Below are positions 1-12,400 of a stretch of 64,000 nucleotides of DNA, piece by piece. The stretch is from Apostichopus japonicus (lineage: Eukaryota; Echinodermata; Holothuroidea; Aspidochirotida; Stichopodidae): contig NC_092582.1 of assembly GCF_037975245.1 (NCBI RefSeq), forward strand, positions 17,944,577 to 18,008,576. Direction: 5' to 3'. Position 1 is the stretch's first letter. Every line of letters starts with the position of its first letter. The position numbers and the translations under genes were made by a program. The notes beneath the pieces were generated by a model. That model did not search any database. It saw nothing but the letters and a program-made list of their open reading frames with translations, and was not told where the DNA came from.

Positions 1-40
1 GGTTACAAGTCCAGTGCTCTAGCAACTGAGCTAACCAACC
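1..40 (-). repeat. 5' half of a tRNA-Thr(TGT)-like sequence, cut by the window edge
   Basis: Read on the minus strand, bases 40 to 1 give a 7-base acceptor strand, TA, a D-arm (GCTCAG...GAGC) and an anticodon arm whose loop CTTGTAA carries TGT. The T-arm and B box would lie beyond base 1, so this could be a real tRNA gene or the head of a tRNA-derived SINE. SINE is more likely given the other SINEs here. Confidence 0.5.
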
Positions 41-3000
41 CTTGGTTGGGTGGAGAGAGATCCCTTAATAAACTCATCTCTTTGCTGGAGGAGGAGGGGG
101 GGGGTACCAGTCAGAAGCCACCGTACCAGAGTATATATCTGAACGTGTCTGACAGTAGAGAGGTAGAATCGATCCTTCAAGCATATCAGTCTAATAATGA
201 TTCAGTATCTCCTTTCTTCTATACTGGAACTAAGTACCACTCTGTTACAATACAATGTTACTGATGCTGCTGTATATACAAGTACTCTTTCCTATTCTCT
301 ACTGAAATACACACTTCCTGAACTAATCTCATTTATGTCTCGATGCGTCTGACGAGGTCGTAGAGATCGAGGCGAGGAATATATCCTGTAGATCACATTG
401 GGAGGATTTTATGCAATGAATTTATTCGTCTGCAGGCAGGTAATGAATCGTTAAGATCGTGGTGGGACGCACCTCTCGCGGTGTGACGACTCTTGTAAGT
501 ATACCAATGTTTAAACTTCCTGCAGTCGGCATCATTTTTCAGTAATCAGGAAACTAACCAGAGTCAATACTAGAGTCAAATTTTACCACAAAATATGCCA
601 CCGTTTCCAAGTCTACAGATTCGATTACCGGATGCGTTTAAACCTTCGGAAGTGAGTTTCATAATGTTACACCACAATGATGACGTCAATTTTGAATGTT
701 AACAAACTTTAACGTCTCCCAAAGTCTGGAATTGGACTTAAGCATATATACAGAGGAAAGACCTCGTTCTACGAAAAATATATTCCAACTCCTACCTTTT
801 CAAAGAAAATTGCTAAGCGAAGGAAGGTGTTAAATGGTTATGACTGCAGACGCAGGAAGCAAATTTCAAAATTCAGACCATCGAGCACCTGAGACCTACA
901 CATTGTTTGGTTGTCACGATGGTGACAAAATTTCTTGGAACCTTGATGATGGGAAGTGAGACATGATATCATGTCACCAATTTGGAAAGGAAAAATTTGT
1001 AGCTAATCCTATCATGCATTTATGTAGGTACACTGCTCAGTATGGACATGGGTATTCCGTGTTCAAAGGTATGATTTGACCTACTAAACACACACATGTG
1101 CCTTTCATGCGATTACAACTTCACCTGACCAGAAGTTGTCACAGACAAATATATAGTTGGAACTGTAGACTGCTTAAACTGTTTACTTCTATTGTTTATG
1201 AAATCTACCTTTCTCAGTCAATAATCAGTTAATCATTCAGTTTACAAAACACTTCCACTTCTTGCTAAAATGATCTGTTCATTGCAAGCTAAAAAGGCAC
1301 ACTCTTGGTTCAGGAACTGGAAAACCTTGATATGACTGCAGACTTTGTAATTAATATGAAACCACACGGATGAACAGTGTTTATAATAAAACCAATAATG
1401 TGATAGTTTTTATTATAAACTGATACACTGCTATTACACAAACACTATTTGACTCCGTACACCTGGAAGCTGCAATAATGTATGCTAGCTTTGACATTGC
1501 CCTTGTAGTGCACTGTAGATAGTCCATCTATACCTCTACAGGTTATCATACCCTAGCATACTAACTTACGTTAAGGAGCAGACAATTTCCCTTTAGTGAA
1601 GTTGAAGTGGGTTTTAATACCACTAAACTGCACAAATGATGACTTCCTGACCACTACGCCCACAAAAAGGAATCCAGCCATATTTAAGAATTGAGAAGGA
1701 AAAAAAAGGGGCTAGTTCTTGTATTGTGCTATCTGTAATCCCTTTCAATGGGGCACTTCCTCATTTCAACAGTCATATATATTCTACATTAAACAATCAT
1801 GCTGTTCACACAAGTCTGCTCACAATCAAACTTCCTTGCCAGTTTGCAACAGACAGACTTGGTACAAGCTTATGACATCCTGTCGTTAGTCCGGGCTATT
1901 AAAATGGAATTATTACTGTAAAGTGAATATGAGAGTGTTATAATACTAATGCATGCATGGAGGGTTGAAAAATCCATTGTCAACAGTTTGTCATTCCAAG
2001 CAAGTACAGATTGAGCAAAGCCTACTGTCTTTTACTGATATGTGATTTTAATTATTCTGGACGTTTTTTTTTTTTTTTTAATTTAGGCCTACCACCTATT
2101 GTCATGAATTTTTTTGGAGGGGAATTTTTTTTTAACAACCAAGCTTCCATCCACTTTGCAGAAGATGGACAAGATGACCCTACGACCCTTCCCCGAGCAC
2201 ATTCTGAACTAAACAGTATAAACAATTTATACTGATCTACAACTTTGACCATGGCTTGTCAATTCTTGTTTTTGTTTTTTTCAACACGATCTATCTTTCG
2301 GAGCAGTGGTCGCACTCTGTGTTGGTCCTTCCTTATCCTTTGTTTTGAGGAACTTCCTCAATTCACATCCAATTCTAAAACAAGGATCCTACAAAAAAGT
2401 TCCAGTCACCATCCACTTTTTCTTTCTTCAACAGAAAGTAGACCCGAGGTGACAACCTATGCCGGTTCATCATTCCTAGCACATATTGGACTAAGCTCGA
2501 TTCCATTCACTGATCACAGACGTTGAATATTGCTAGAAATATTTTCAGAATTAATTCCCCATGGTCATTGTCAATATTGTTCCTCCTTGCGTTCCGTTCA
2601 ACCGAAAGACTTCCTCAAAACTTCAACAGAGTTTGTACATACACTATTTCATGGAACCACCTTAAAGCCACACTTATAAATAAGTTCCTTCGAATAATTT
2701 GCAGCACCTATTCGAACCGAGCACTGTACGTAAGTGTTTCACAGAGTATCGGTATGCGCTACGGGTATAGGACATTATCGACCTAATATCGCTATATTTT
2801 GTGTCAAACTTCTGATATTTGTCGATTGATATCGCTTCGCAAAACATTGACTTTTTTTGCAAAGCTAACTGCATGCAATGCTGTGAGCAGGTTTTCGAGC
2901 CCCCCCCCCACCCCCAAATAATGGTTTTCTGCCAATGTTAGGACCCAAGTTATGGGATATCGTTAATAGCTGATATTTACCAATATCTGTGCAATATTAC

Positions 3001-3297
3001 TGTTCATTGTTGGTCTGACAGCACAGCCAGGGGTGTGTCATGATCCAGGTCGGGTCACGGGACAATTCTGTCACCTGGGTCCCTTTTTGGAAGTTTTCAT
3101 TCATAAATTAATGGCACATTCATGGGGTGTATCACAAATTTCTATGCTGGAAGGAAGTCCTAACCTGATCCATCCCTACACATACCCTGCAAAACACCCT
3201 AAGTGACCCATAAATCTCCAAGCTGTGGTCCCCCTCCCTCCCCCTCCCAACCCACCCCCTTGCAGGGCCAATCAATCACATTCACTGGTTTACTTAC
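41..3297. other. Downstream or intronic sequence of the F-BAR gene, no exon recognised
   Basis: The F-BAR reading frame ends at a clean splice donor at 3297/3298, so at least one more coding exon must lie further left on the minus strand. I could not recognise it here. The stretch holds only AT-rich sequence, short homopolymer runs (poly-T near 2065, poly-C near 2900) and no convincing exon on either strand. Confidence 0.5.
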
Positions 3298-3426
3298 ATT
3301 GAATATTGTTGGCACTTTTTTGTAGTAGTGTTCCTCTTGATCTTTGTTTGTATTTTGCAGTTGAAGGATGTAGTCATTCTTCTGATCTTCCCTCATCTTA
3401 TTTTTATTGTCCATTGTACTTCTCGC
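3298..3426 (-). CDS. FNBP1-like: F-BAR gene coding exon 6 (last visible)
   Basis: 43 whole codons ending in [11 protein letters not shown], equivalent to the FYFSQMPQIFDKLQ region of CIP4. It is followed by a perfect gtaagt donor, so the protein continues leftwards. Acceptor is ctttcag. Confidence 0.9.
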
Positions 3427-6403
3427 CTGAAAGAGAAAGAGGGGGGTTGTGGAGGGGGGGTGGGGAATGTTTGTCAATCACCAGAATACAAGAGTTCTTT
3501 AATACTTTCCCAAGTCACACACTATAACTCAAAACTTGTAACCTTTGATTATCACTAATAACTTGTCAAACAAAAAAAATCTTACTGTTGTTACCTCAAA
3601 TTTTCTTTTCTTCTGGAAGAGTCTTCTAGAAAGCTCTCGAAAACCGTCACACCTTCCAAAATACGAAACCAAAGTTATCAACGACAAAAAAAAAAATTAG
3701 ATATATCTCACCCTCTCCACCTCGGCTTTCGTCCTGTTATCGTCAGAATCTGCTTTTTCAAATAAAATCTTTGCTTGCATCCATTGTTCATGAGCAGCTC
3801 TGTATGCACTTTTACACTACGGAAGAGATAACATAATGTCAAATGTCTTAAATAGGACAGGGAATTGTTCTAAATACTTCAAGAAAGATCCCAGAATAAA
3901 ATAAGTACCTAACCTAAATTAGTCAAAAGTTCAGCTCTTGTTGTTTGGGTATCATACTCAAACCCTGATTCATTACATTTATCTTCTCTCTCTGTTCTGT
4001 ACTTTTTCATTGATTTCATTTTGGTGTGGGGGGGGGTTGGGGTGGGGGTGGGGTAGGGGGAGGCTTCCTCTTCCTGTTTTCCAAGTTGCATCGATTAGTT
4101 TTGTTTTGTTAAGTTTTGTTGTGTATCTGTCTGCATCAGAAATGCTTTTTACTTTAATTTTCACACTTCATTGAGAAAGTTGTGAATCCTTTTTATGAAG
4201 TAGAATAAGATGAAAAATTAAAACAGCTTCAATCCCACTTTCTGCAAACTGTAAAAAAAAAAAAATTCTTTGAGTAAGATTTCTGCCCTTCTTGTTACGA
4301 AGAAAGAACGGTTAATTTGAAGGAGGCTGCCGTATGGGGCCTGGAGGCCACACTTTGCCCAAATGTGCTCTATGAAGTTTAATTTCTTCTGCTGTTCTGA
4401 GAAAATTGATATGAAACAAATGCACAATTTGGGACTTAATGCCACATGAATATAAAAAGACATTACATTTCTTGCAAAACTGAGCAGTGAAAATAGAATT
4501 TCTCAAATGCAGTTTCAAAATTTCGGTTAGCCAATCAGCAGCACCCTCTGATTGTTGTTTATGCCTAGTTCACAAACACTGAATTCTGTTGAGCTAAACT
4601 GGCAGAAGATTTGAAAATGTGTATGTACAGAGAGGAAAAGACACGGTACTTAAATTATTCCTGCAATTAAGTGCTTTGGGGGGTCAAAGAAGGTTTGAAG
4701 TATTGCTAGAAAACAAAACATTACATCCCGTGGGAGGGACCTTTTTTTCCTTCTTATTCACTCTGAAGGTGAAAAAATTAAATGATATTACAGAACATTG
4801 CAATTTCTGCATATCTAATCATTGAACAAGGAAGGACATGGACATCAAATTAAGAAATGGAAATAACCACAGCCAAAGGAAGTTTACAATTCACTCAACA
4901 CACACATATAACCTAAATAAATAAGGTAAAGAAAGTGAAGTAAAAGTATCATACATTTGATGATTACTTTCAATATGCTATATATACAATGCTGTAGATA
5001 ATATGACCATGTACAGTAATTTCAAGAGGCTTTGGGATAGAAACATCACACAAGTCTCTAAACAGGTCAGTACGTGGAATTCCCACCTGGCAATTGGTCA
5101 ACAAAGGACATGTCTAAAATTGGCAGAAGAACAGGTGTCCGGTACTAAAAAACAGGGCTTTGAATAAAAAGTTATGATACCAATTTCTTTGCTATCCTAT
5201 CAGCAAAACTCATCTTTTCCAAACTCTAACCAAAATTGGCTCCATGCAATCAATGAGGTCAGTCTTTTCATAAAGTTTTAGGGTTTTTTCTCACAGATAG
5301 AAGTCAAATTTGACACAAAAGTTTAAAAAAAGCACAATGACCATTCAGGCTTTGTAGTTTAAATTACTACACAAATGGTTGTGATTTGAATTATTAGCAT
5401 TTCGCAGACAAACACTAAGGCAAATATTGTTGTGGAATTTCTAAAGCTGCTTATTCTCAATTTTCAAATTTTTTGTCATCAGATTTAGGCTGTAGAAGTT
5501 TAAACAGGCAAAAAGGTGATTCGTTAGGCTTACAATTCAAGTCTTTCAAGGTTTCGGCCCAAGATAAGGCAAAAATCCAACATACAAATGACAGGGAACA
5601 CCATAAGGAGCAACAAGGAGCACCATAAGGAGCAACCATAAGGAGCAACATAAGGAGCAACCATAATGAGCAACATGAGGAGCAACTTCTACGCTATGTT
5701 CTCTTTACAATATGACAACTGCAAAGAGAAGCTTGGAAAACCTGGTTCTTAATCTAAGAATGTTGTAAAAAATTTTAGCTTTCTCCTACTGTTTGATAAT
5801 TTCTTGCAAGAGCACCAAAAATGATTCATGTACTCTGGGTGACTTGATTGTAAAATCTAAGGGATTCATTGATTACTCTCTAATTAATGTTTATCTGGTG
5901 AACAAAATAAAAAATAGGAAAGGTGTCCTAGTCTGATCAAAATTTAACCTTATTTTGAGTACAACACTTCGTGGGTTTGATGGAGTAAAAAAAATACCAA
6001 CTATATGTAGTAATGGGAAAGTGACGATGCTATTTTCAATGTGATCGCCTTAATTTAAATACCATGAAACAAACAACCTCGCTGGCAAGGATCGTTCCAG
6101 TCAGAGACAATACTTTCTCCGTGTTTGCAGTAGTTTTAAACCTTACACCGTAAGGGTTTGACCCTAATTGGTTGCTAATCACTAAAGGATGTAGACGGAA
6201 TGGGAAACCTCAACGAGGAGCATTCCACTGGATTTCCTGGCATCGTGGGATGCCAGGCAACAACCCATCTTGGTGACAGAGGTGTCTTAAAGTGAGATTT
6301 GGTGCTGCTCAAGATGACTAGTACACACGTATGCTAGTCAGCATGCACATATGACCATATCAGTTCAATATTTTGGCAACGCTAACAATAGACACCATTT
6401 GTC

Positions 6404-6438
<35 letters not shown>

Positions 6439-9400
6439 GGAAATTTTTTTCCCCTTCACAAATCTGTCGTCCTATGCTACGCAACTAGGATTCGTATCTG
6501 CAAGTCTTTCTTAAGACGATGAAGTCCTCTTACGATTTCAGGCACGTTTTGAAAAATTTCCAGGATGCAAGCAGGAAATTTACCATTGAAGCTGCTCCAC
6601 ACTTATTCACACACAAATATACACACACCTGTAGAACAGTAAAATACTTGACCTCAACCAAGGACAACCATAATAATACTGGTGAAGTTATTCCTTCTGA
6701 ATAAACACGAGAACCCTACTATCATTGGACAGACAGGAAGTAATGTGAAATCCTTAAAGTTAGAAAACAAATCACAAAGCAAAAACGAAAGAGTTAAAAA
6801 AAAAAGGAAATACTGGGTTAACATAAAAAAAACCAGGTCAGCATGAACTTCTTGTAGACCTGTATCATTATTACTATTTTTTTTTTTATCATAATTTTAT
6901 ATTTTAATTTATAGCACTAAAGTTGGTACAATTGTTCTTGGAATAAAACAGATTGGATGGGGGGCTTGTTACAAGTCCAACTGATCGAAAATCAATGATA
7001 CTATCACCATTTCACTATTGATATGACATTAATTTCTGAAAATAATACACATTTTACATTCAAACATTTATTGAATCCAGGGAAGGAAAAGAAGGACCAT
7101 CAGGGGGGGGGGGGGGAGATGTTACCTGTCCATACTAGACTGGGCAGAGCGGGAGTGCCAATATTTGATGAGGAGACAGGTAAGCGAGGAAGCATACATA
7201 CATGTACATCTACTATATAGGTATATGTACATTAACACTATGAGACACTTTGGAGGTAGAAAAATGAAGGAGGTCACTAGGGTCAGTGAGGGTGTACAGT
7301 GTTAAAAGATTAGCAGGGCATACTAGACACGGTAGAATGCGGTGCTTAGGTTGTGGGGAGACAGGTAAGTGGGGAACGAAGTAAATATGTACATCTACTA
7401 TATAGGTATATGTACATTTACTTTTAGTATGAACTCCTGTTTAATTCTGTAGCCCACACCCTTACCGAATCTAATTTCTTTTTCGATTTATCCATGACGT
7501 TTTCTTCATGTTTTGCTTCTTGTAAATGTTCCTTCCTCTCCTTTTTAAGTTCTGCTATGAGCCTCACGACCTCCATCAATACATCTTTCCCCAAGTAATC
7601 GGAGATGAGCTCGTGTTGATTCGCTATACTGCCAACCTCCTGTAGGACACCTTTGAACGTCCTCAGAGACGAGTAATTCCTATTTCATTTGGAGAGACAA
7701 GAGGGAAGTATTTGTGAGTAAAAAACCCAGGGTTGGCATTTTCCCGGGAAAAACCTGTTTTTCCCACTAAGCGGTAAAAACCAGGTAAAAACCGGGAAAA
7801 ACTGGTAAATACCGGTAAAAACCGCCTCCGTCTCGAAAACTATTATTACTTGTCCGTAATATGCAGGGTCATCAGTAGGCACGATGTTTCATGACAGGCA
7901 TATGTTATTGAATATGGGAGTTTCTTAGCTTCATTTTGAGCTATTTTATCACAACCTAATTCTACTTTTTGTGGAAAAAGAGTATTTTTCATATTGCACA
8001 TGTATAGTTATTCTGTCACGATCTCTTTAGCAGTATGCATTGCCTATTGCCCACACCATTATAGGTCTACACTGGGACACTCACCCCTCCTAAATTCTTC
8101 AGGCCTATTATACATGCTCAGACAGTTAATTCAATTAATACAGTAGGCAACAGTCTATTGAGGTGAACTTCAATCCAGGGGGCTCAATAGAAACTGCTTT
8201 GAAACTATGTAAGGCACATGGGCCCAATTAAAGTATTAAACGCACAATGGCCCTATCGAGCCATTCACACAACCCAACTGTTTACCTTGATGCAAACATG
8301 GTCCAATTATTATACAACTTCATGCATGAGTGATTAAACACTTTGAGGTGGACAGGTGAGGTGATACTGGGCACTTCCTGTGTATAGGCTAACTGAACAG
8401 GTAAGAGTATCAGTGGAAGCAGGACACTTCGCCCAACAACCATTTCGCCCAACTGCCATTTCGCCCAACCTTACCATTTCGCCCAACCAGCCTGGTCATT
8501 TCGCCCAACCAGCCTGGTCATTTCGCCCAACCAGCCTGGTCATTTCGCCCAACCAGTCTGGTCATTTCACCCAACCTTGATTAAATATGATATTTCAAAA
8601 GGAAACGTTCGGGAATTGTTAACGTTACAGGATACGAACCGAATATTAAGGAAACTTGAGGATTGATCAGTGTGTTAGGGGTTAGGTTTGATAGTAAACG
8701 TTCGAATATTAAGGAATTTTAAGGAAACTTGAAGTCCTTTACTTTGTATAACTTTAGTAAGGAAACGTTCAGGAATTTTTAACGTTACAGGATACGAACC
8801 GAATATTAAGGAATCTTGAGGATGGATCAGTGTTTTAGGGGTTAGGTTTGATATAGTAAACGTTCGGGAATTGTTAACGTTACGGGATACGAACCGAGTA
8901 TTAAGGAAACTTGAAGTCGTGGTTAAATTGATTACATATGTGATTACTGTGGTTACATTGATAAAGTGGTTACATTGATTAAATATAGTAATTCAATTTT
9001 ATATATATATTTTTAATTTAATAAGGAAACGTTCGGGAATTGTTAGTCAGTAGGATGGATCAGTGTTTTAGGGGTAAGGTTTGATAGGTTTTCATGAAGA
9101 CCGATTCCCCTGTGTTTGTATAATAATATAACTTCCATTGTATGCGTAAACGCCTAAAGTAGTGTAATCCTCCCATTATACCCAAAATAACTGCTCAGAC
9201 TCCGATCGATATCGAGCGGACCTTACTTTTTTATTTACCTATTACGAAGTAACCTAACCCAAAATAAATCAAATTGAACTAGTGGAATAGAAAAAGTAAT
9301 ATTATGCTGACTGAATATTAGTAAAAATAAGGTTGGGCGAAATGACCAACACGGTTGGGCGAAATGACCATGCTGGTTGGGCGAAATGACTATGATGGTT

Positions 9401-12400
9401 GGGCGAAATGACCATGCTGGTTGGGCGAAATGACCAGGCTGGTTGGGCGAAATGACCAGGCTGGTTGGGCGAAATGGCAGTTGGGCGAAATGGTTGTTGG
9501 GCGAAGTGACTAGAAAGCGTATCAGTATAGTCTAATCAGTAAACTCACAAAGTTATAGATAATGGGTCATGGCTGTTCTTTGGATGTAATCCAACCCCTA
9601 CCATAAGATGCCATTTTCTTGTAGTTTCTATGCTCCTCCACAAGTTCCACATGAATTTTTAGGAATTCTATATAATTTGAGGTTTTTCCCAGTTTTTCCC
9701 ACTTATAGGTGGGAAAAACCTCCCGGTAAAAACCTGGTTTTTACCGGGCGGTAAAAATCGCCCGGTAAAAACCGGCCAACCCTGAAAAAACCCCAAAGAA
9801 ACTTATCGGTGAGGAAGTTATACCTTATAACTAATGTACTAAGCTTTCGCGCAAACCGGTACACATGCAATGAACAATCCTGAAAGGAAAAATACATGCA
9901 TTCGAAAACAGAGAAAATTCAAGGATTCTTATGCAGTGACTCGCAAAACTTCTCTCTGAATTCAAGAGACCCCACCCAGCAAGAATGGAAAACCAAGCGT
10001 GAAACCAAGGTCGAAAATCCTGCTAGAAAAAATGCCTGAATAGGCCAGGTCTGTAGGCTAGGGTAGATTGGGAATGCATTTGTACAGGAGACAGGTATTA
10101 GTGAGGAGGTGATGTGAATGAACTCCATCCTCCAGCATAACACTGTACGGTACATGTATAAAGCAAAGGTAACATATGATATAAAGGCTGTTATATTATA
10201 CAGAAGGGTTCATTTCTCATGATAATACATTGCTGTTACTTTATTGCAAACACACATCATTTCCTTCCTTGTTCTAAGGCTGAGTAAATTTGAATGCATA
10301 CCTTTCGGATACAGGTCAGAGAGGAATGAAGTAAATCAAAAAAATTAAATTCTCAACAACAGTCAAACATTTCAAACCTTAAGTATTTCAATATTCCAAA
10401 TTCCTCAGTCACTTAGTATCACAGAGACACAAAACTGAGAACTTCTTATGGACAGAAAAATATGGCGACTTCATATCATGAACCCAATTATTTTGTCATC
10501 ACTTTCATTTTCCTTTATATTTTTGGCCAAACTTGAATATCTCCCACATGTCAACTTGCTCTTTAGTACTGGGTTGGGGGACTATTGGATGGGTGGGTGG
10601 GGGGGGAGGGAAGAAGACTTCCCAGCAAACTAACACCTGGACCATAACATTTCAACTTCTCTTCTTTAATACAAAATATATATGTACGTTTGTACAATTG
10701 GGTCAATTTTCCAAATAGCCCATTTTGCTTCTTGTGAGCACGTTGGTTTGTAGTCAGTGCTATATGACTCATAACAAATATCGAAGCTGAATGGTCTTAC
10801 TGATAATCTTCTTCTTCTTTCTTCTTCGGGGAGTAACCTCTGACGAGTTTCCTGTGGATGAAAACAAAAATGAAAGACTCCCAAACTCAAATCTAAACTA
10901 GAACTCCACGCTCAACAGGAAAGGCCATATAAATTGCCACAATCTTCAATTGTGATTCTACAGTCTTTCCCTCACTGTGAGCAGATCGACATAGTGTAAC
11001 AAATTTCAACCCTGGTGCAAACACACAACACTTATAAAACGGTATGTTGCTGCCTACCGATTATAGTATGTTGATGGTAGTATGGTAGGTATGGTATGGT
11101 ATGTTATTGTAATGGTATGGTATGGTATGGTATAGTATGGTATGGTATGGTACTGTATGGTATGATATGGTATGAAAATGATATGGTATGGTATTGGTAT
11201 GGTAATGGTAATGGTTTGGTATGGTATGGTATTGGTATGGTACGGTATGGTAAGGTATGTTGTGGTACCTTATGGTAATGGTATAGTATGGTATGGTAAT
11301 GGTATGGTAATGGTATGGTGTTGTATGGTATATGGTAATGGTATGGTATGATAATGGTATGGTAGGTATGGTATTGGTATGGTATGGTAATGGTATGGTA
11401 ATGGTATGGTATATGGTATATGGTAATGGTATGGTAATGGCATGGTATGGGATGATAATGGTATGGTAGGTATGGTATTGGTAAGGTAATGGTAATGGTA
11501 TGGTAATGGTATGGTAAAGGTATGGTAGGTATGGTATGGTATGTTATGGCAATGGTATGGTATGACAATGGTATGGTATGGTACGGTACGGTACAGTGCG
11601 GTAAGGTATGACAATGGTATGGTACATGGTATTGGTAAGGTATGGTAATGGTATTGTATGGTAATGGTATGGTACGATATGGTAAGGTTTGTTAAGGTAT
11701 GGCATGGTATGGTAATGGTATAGTATGGTATTGGTAATGGTATGGTAGGTATGGTAATGTTATGGTATGGTGACTATGGTAACGGTATTGTTATTCAGTG
11801 TTGTAATGAACTTCTGCTAACTATACATTGTGATGTCAACATTACATAGTGTTAAGTATCATATGCCTACACCGTTGTGCAATGAACCAAGCTTATAATG
11901 TCTGAATAGTACCCTAGCCATGGTCCTCACTTTATGTTAAGTATAATATGCCCACACCATTGTACAATGAAGCCAGCTTTCAATGTCTAACTAGTGGCCT
12001 AGCCAAGGTCCCTACTTTATGAGTACAGTACTTACTTTAGCTGAGATGCATAATCCATTTCAATTTTCTGCCGTTCTTTCACAAAAGTGCTGTATTTATC
12101 CAAAAATTCTATTCCTTTCTCTGTGTGTTTCTCCAATGCTGAGAGCTGGTCCTGTATATGAAGAGAAAGAGCATTATAGACTTAGTTAATATTGTGCATC
12201 TAGGTACACAGCTGTCTGTGATGTGCAAAAAAAGATGCTTCGACTCGGACTTGGCGAGTCGCTCAACTTTACGTCAGAGTCGTCCATCCAGGAGGGTCCG
12301 ACGGTACTCCGTACTCAAAATATTAGGACTCTACAAAGCCTAAAGCTCCTACAGTACCAATGCAGATTGTCATGCTAATATATATATGTTATAGGGTTCC

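Larger units (their letters stand above)
3817..7465 (-). other. F-BAR intron 4
   Basis: Non-coding. It holds a G-rich tract at 4025-4062 (several GGG runs, possible quadruplex), a minisatellite at 5588-5690, a T-run at 6409-6434, and two long copies of the GGAGACAGGTAAG motif near 7171 and 7356. Nothing else was recognised. Confidence 0.7.
7728..9784. mobile_element. hAT-type non-autonomous element, 2057 bp, 8-bp target duplication
   Basis: The element starts CAGGGTTGGC and ends GCCAACCCTG-like (GGCCAACCCTG), and is flanked on both sides by AAAAAACC (7720-7727 and 9785-9792). CAGGG ends and an 8-bp duplication are typical of the hAT superfamily. The ends carry subterminal repeats of GGTAAAAACC/GGGAAAAACC (7745-7826 and 9682-9775). 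No transposase reading frame is present. The inside holds a foldback made of inverted tandem arrays (see 8425-9508). It lies in F-BAR intron 3. Confidence 0.9.

Noticed and set aside
8425-8579. Regular short repeats resembling a CRISPR array
   Set aside because: The units are adjacent with no unique spacers, the array is mirrored in reverse at 9331-9508, and this is an animal genome.
11104-11614. Two long minus-strand open frames (154 and 114 codons)
   Set aside because: They are translations of the GGTAT satellite (Tyr, His, Thr, Ile, Pro only) and carry no coding signal.
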